DNA of 64,000 bases from Hymenobacter monticola (GTDB taxonomy: Bacteria > Bacteroidota > Bacteroidia > Cytophagales > Hymenobacteraceae), in NCBI RefSeq assembly GCF_022811645.1, contig NZ_CP094534.1, forward strand, positions 5,456,001-5,520,000, read 5' to 3'. Positions within the stretch are counted from its first letter, which is position 1, and each line of letters begins with the position of its first letter. This document shows, in pieces, positions 60,972-64,000 of the stretch. A program made the translations under genes and the position numbers. The notes beneath the pieces were generated by a model. That model saw nothing but the letters and a program-made list of their open reading frames with translations, was not told the origin of the DNA and searched no databases.

Positions 60972-63572
60972 ATGTTTAGAACTGAACTTTCTATTGCCCC
61001 GGCCACTGACCAGCTTGCGCGCACGGCGCGGGTTCTGACTATGGGCTCCTGCTTTGCCGACAGCATCGGCTCACGCCTGCTGACCAACAAGGTGGAGGCG
61101 CTGGTGAATCCGTTTGGCACCGTGTTTCAGCCCTTGGCAATGGCGCAGCTGTTGCGGGCCGCCGCGGGCGAAGACGTGGACTGGCAACAGCACCTGGTGG
61201 AAGCCCGCGGCCGCTGGCAGAGCTACGACATGCATGGCAGCATCGGGGCCGAGTCTCCGGTAGAACTGCTGCAGCACATACAGGAACTGGTGCGGCGTAC
61301 CGGCGAGTTTGTGCGCAGTGCCGATGTGGTGCTGCTGACGCTGGGCACGGCCTGGGCCTACCGCTTGCGTGAAACCGGCGAGCTGGTGAACAATTGTCAT
61401 AAGCAGCCCGCCGACCTGTTCGTGCGGGAGCTATTGACGCCAGATGAAATCATCAACGCGCTGGCCGAGACGCACGCCTATGTGCGCCGCATCAATCCAA
61501 AAGTGCGCTTTGTGCTGACGGTGAGCCCGGTGCGGCATTTAAAAGACACGCTTCCACTGAATGCGGTGAGCAAGTCGGTACTGCGGGTAGCCACGCACAT
61601 TGTGAGCGACTTGCTGCCGGGCGTGGCTTATTTTCCGGCGTATGAGCTGCTGGTGGATGATTTGCGCGACTACCGCTTTTACGCGGCCGACATGCTGCAT
61701 CCATCAGAAGTGGCTGAGGATTATATCTGGGAGAAATTTGCGCGCACGTATTTCGACGCCGAATTTGGCCGGTTCCGTAAGGAATGGGCTTCGGTGCGGC
61801 AGTCGCTGGGGCACCGGCCGTTGCACGAGGGCGCGCCCGAGCACCGGCAGTTTCTGGAAAGCACACTGCAAAAGCTGGAGCAACTGAGCCTGCGCCGCGT
61901 GGAGGTGAGCGACGAGTTGCAGACTGTGCGCACGCGGCTGGCAGCTTTGCCGGAGCCGCGTCAGCCAGAGCCGGAGGAGGAAATGGACGATGACGAAGAG
62001 CGGATTGATATCGGTGAGGGCTCGAAAGTTTCGGTAGTGAGGCGCAGCGACGGCGACGCAGCGGCCGTGGCCACAGCGGCCGATGCTGCATTGGCTGACG
62101 CGGCTCAGCCGGTCGACCCGGAAAACCGTCCGCGCTTGTCGCCGGAAGAGTTTCGAGCGCAACGGGCGCAGCGCCAGGGACGCCCGGAACGGGGACGGCG
62201 CGATGGCCGCGGCCGAAACCGGCAGGGGCAGCCTGCGGAAAATGAGCAGTTTCAAGCAGCCGAATTTGCCGCTGAGCCTGCTGATGCGCTGGCCATCATG
62301 CCAGAGGCCCGGGCAGAAGCTATGGCCGCCCTCGAGGTAGACCTGACGGAGCTTGCCACCGGCCCTGTGGCTGTGGATGCAATACCTGCGGCGGATGTTG
62401 TGGACAGCCCGGAGCCGTTAAAGAAAAAGAAACGGCGCTCCCGGGGCGGAGCCAAGCGCACGGCCCGCAAGCACGCGCTTCGCTTGGCGGCAGAGGCCGA
62501 AAATCAGGTGCTGAGCGGAGCCGCACCGGTTGAAAATTCTGCCGAGCCCGACAGCCCGGCCGCCGCCGCTGCTGACGCTGCCCAAGCGGACACGGCAAAA
62601 GAGGGGAAGAAGTCCAGCGTCATCGTTAAATCAGTGCCGGTGAAGCGCGGGGGCCGCGTGCCTCGGGTGCCATCGTTTGCGGCGCCACAGGAGGCCAGCG
62701 CCGAAACTTCGGCGTCGGTTGATGCAGAGCTGCTACTGCCGCTCTCTGCTTTGCCACCGGTGGAAGCGCCGGAAGTAGTGAGCGAGGCCGCCCCTACCCC
62801 ATTGGAGCCCGCAGTACCGACACGGCGCAATAACCGCAATCGGAAGAAGAATGCGCCCCAAGGGGCTGGGGTTGTTTCGGTGCCATTAACGGAAACGGCC
62901 GACGTTGCGGCTGCTGAGGTTTCGGCTCCTGCTGCAGTTATTGGTACTGCCGAACAGCTTTTAGGCACGGAGGGCACGGCATCCGCCTCGGAAGCCAACG
63001 TTCCGGCTTTGGCCGAAGAATCGGCTTCGACAGAGGCGACTGATGCACCGAGTTCGAACGTGAGCCCCACGTCTGCCCGCCGTGCGCCACGCCGGGCCAA
63101 GGCCCGGGCCGTTAGCGGGGCACGGACGGAAAAGCCGGCCGTAGACACGCCCGTGGTGCCTGTGCCCGATGAATCGCGGGTGCGGACGCAGGTCGCGGCG
63201 GGCCGAATGACGGGCTCGTCGGCTTCTTTAGTGACGCCTGCGCCCCCGGTAGAGAAGCCAGCCACCACGGCCAAAGTCAAGCCGGCGAAGGCCATGCCCA
63301 AAGCGCCAGCAGCGAAGAAACCAGCGGCCTCAAAAGTCAAAGCAGCCCTCCTGGCCCCGCTGCCGGAGGTAGTGGCCGCAACCCTGGAAATGGCGCCAGC
63401 TCCGGCTGAGCTTGCTGCTCCAGAGACTAAGCCGGTGGCGAAAGCCCAGAAGGCGACCAAAGCTCCCGCAAAAGCTCCGGCCAAGCCCAAGGCCCCTAAA
63501 AAGGGGGCCGACGCCGAGAAACCGGCCGTCAAACCAAAAGCAGCCAAAAAGCCAAATAAATCCGCTGAATAG
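60972..63572 (+). CDS. GSCFA domain protein with a long disordered tail
   Basis: 866 residues from ATG 60972 (MFRTELSIAP); an upstream ATG at 60927 precedes the conserved start. The GSCFA domain covers about 1-320: MGSCFADSIG at the N-terminus, VLLTLGTAWAYRL, VRFVLTVSPVRHL and the SGNH-like D-x2-H block in ADMLHPSEVAEDYIWEKF. It is predicted to be a hydrolase- or transferase-like fold of unknown substrate. From about 340 on, over 500 residues are Ala/Pro/Glu/Lys-rich and disordered, including a KKKKRRSRGGAKRTARKHA patch. Most GSCFA proteins end after ~330 residues. Confidence 0.9.
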   Translation: MFRTELSIAPATDQLARTARVLTMGSCFADSIGSRLLTNKVEALVNPFGTVFQPLAMAQLLRAAAGEDVDWQQHLVEARGRWQSYDMHGSIGAESPVELLQHIQELVRRTGEFVRSADVVLLTLGTAWAYRLRETGELVNNCHKQPADLFVRELLTPDEIINALAETHAYVRRINPKVRFVLTVSPVRHLKDTLPLNAVSKSVLRVATHIVSDLLPGVAYFPAYELLVDDLRDYRFYAADMLHPSEVAEDYIWEKFARTYFDAEFGRFRKEWASVRQSLGHRPLHEGAPEHRQFLESTLQKLEQLSLRRVEVSDELQTVRTRLAALPEPRQPEPEEEMDDDEERIDIGEGSKVSVVRRSDGDAAAVATAADAALADAAQPVDPENRPRLSPEEFRAQRAQRQGRPERGRRDGRGRNRQGQPAENEQFQAAEFAAEPADALAIMPEARAEAMAALEVDLTELATGPVAVDAIPAADVVDSPEPLKKKKRRSRGGAKRTARKHALRLAAEAENQVLSGAAPVENSAEPDSPAAAAADAAQADTAKEGKKSSVIVKSVPVKRGGRVPRVPSFAAPQEASAETSASVDAELLLPLSALPPVEAPEVVSEAAPTPLEPAVPTRRNNRNRKKNAPQGAGVVSVPLTETADVAAAEVSAPAAVIGTAEQLLGTEGTASASEANVPALAEESASTEATDAPSSNVSPTSARRAPRRAKARAVSGARTEKPAVDTPVVPVPDESRVRTQVAAGRMTGSSASLVTPAPPVEKPATTAKVKPAKAMPKAPAAKKPAASKVKAALLAPLPEVVAATLEMAPAPAELAAPETKPVAKAQKATKAPAKAPAKPKAPKKGADAEKPAVKPKAAKKPNKSAE

Positions 63573-63577
63573 ATTGC

Positions 63578-63610
63578 AAACCCGGCCTTCCTGGCCGGGT
63601 TTGTCGTTTT
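63578..63610 (+). terminator. terminator after the GSCFA gene
   Basis: AAACCCGGCC (63578-63587) pairs with 63593-63602 around TTCCT, followed by GTCGTTTT. Confidence 0.75.
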
Positions 63611-63633
63611 AAGCCTCCCCTACCCTTTCTGCT

Positions 63634-64000
63634 ATGGCCCACGCTTCGCCCTTCACCAACCGCCTTGCCCAGGAAACCAGCCCCTATCTGCAACAGCACG
63701 CCCACAACCCCGTGGACTGGTATCCCTGGGGCCCGGAGGCGCTGAATCGGGCCAAAGTTGAGCAAAAGCCCATCCTAGTGAGCATCGGCTACGCGGCCTG
63801 CCATTGGTGCCACGTGATGGAGCGCGAATCCTTTGAAAATGATGCGGTGGCGGAAGTGATGAACCGGCATTTTGTGTGCATTAAGGTAGACCGCGAGGAG
63901 CGTCCTGACGTGGACCAGGTGTACATGGACGCCTTGCACGCCATGGGCCTGCAGGGCGGCTGGCCGTTGAACGTTTTTTTGACCTCGGAAGCCAAGCCAT
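63634..64000 (+). CDS. thioredoxin domain-containing protein, DUF255/YyaL family (3' partial)
   Basis: The first 122 codons from ATG 63634; the rest lies beyond the window. The N-terminal DUF255 thioredoxin-like domain is clear: [47 protein letters not shown] with the CxxC-like CHWC, and [20 protein letters not shown]. Full-length members (~680 residues) add an (alpha/alpha)6 glycan-epimerase-like domain. The function is not established; it is probably cytosolic. Confidence 0.92.
   Translation, partial: MAHASPFTNRLAQETSPYLQQHAHNPVDWYPWGPEALNRAKVEQKPILVSIGYAACHWCHVMERESFENDAVAEVMNRHFVCIKVDREERPDVDQVYMDALHAMGLQGGWPLNVFLTSEAKP

Noticed and set aside
1..64000. tRNA genes, CRISPR arrays, insertion sequences or prophage
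   Set aside because: Gaps were read by eye; no cloverleaf, spaced direct-repeat array, transposase or integrase was seen.

Overview
The window is about 64 kb of GC-rich chromosomal DNA from a member of the Bacteroidota. The closest fit is a Hymenobacter-like Cytophagales bacterium. The evidence is a SusC/SusD pair, two type IX secretion (T9SS) C-terminal sorting domains, promoters of the Bacteroidota form (TTG, about 19-21 nt, TAnnTTTG), a near absence of Shine-Dalgarno sequences, and a complete alternative complex III (act) operon joined to an aa3-type oxidase cluster. I see no phage, insertion sequence, CRISPR array, tRNA or rRNA. Species-level identity is inference.

Layout. 0-4.6 kb: two paralogous carboxypeptidase-regulatory-domain proteins (the first cut by the window edge) flank a WG-repeat lipoprotein whose leader is separated from its body by an in-frame TAG. 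4.6-8.1 kb: succinyl-CoA:3-ketoacid CoA-transferase subunits A and B, separated by two tiny membrane proteins and a serine hydrolase. 8.2-13.5 kb: monocistronic genes with clear terminators (two T9SS-sorted secreted proteins, a GNAT-nitrilase fusion, a short-chain dehydrogenase). 13.8-18.6 kb: an isolated SusC/SusD pair. 18.6-28.3 kb: a MoxR-type cluster (RDD, SpoIIM-like, two paralogous membrane proteins, DUF4129, DUF4350, MoxR ATPase, DUF58) interrupted by a small AT-richer gene and by a NADAR gene next to a REP-like repeat. 28.4-33.6 kb: GH20 hexosaminidase, a polytopic membrane protein, a DEDDh exonuclease and a lipoprotein. 33.6-41.4 kb, minus strand: a 1284-residue outer-membrane-type protein and a 1301-residue NtrY-like sensor kinase.

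41.6-59.2 kb, minus strand, is the respiratory core: actABCDEF, then coxB, coxA, ctaA, ctaB, two subunit III genes, subunit IV, a cysteine-less SCO-like protein, DUF420, a small CxxC protein and DUF983. Together they encode a quinol:cytochrome c oxidoreductase, the cytochrome c oxidase it feeds, and heme A and copper-centre assembly factors. 59.3-60.9 kb: divergent promoters and the ribosomal operon rpsF-rpsR-rplI. 61-64 kb: a GSCFA-domain protein with a very long disordered tail, and the start of a DUF255 thioredoxin-domain protein.

The most unusual structure not explained by genes is a set of intergenic hairpins built from 7-nt-phased repeats. They sit inside otherwise tightly packed operons (actA/actB, actF/coxB, subunit III/subunit IV, rpsR/rplI). 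There is also a perfect 30-bp inverted repeat inside the DUF4129 gene.
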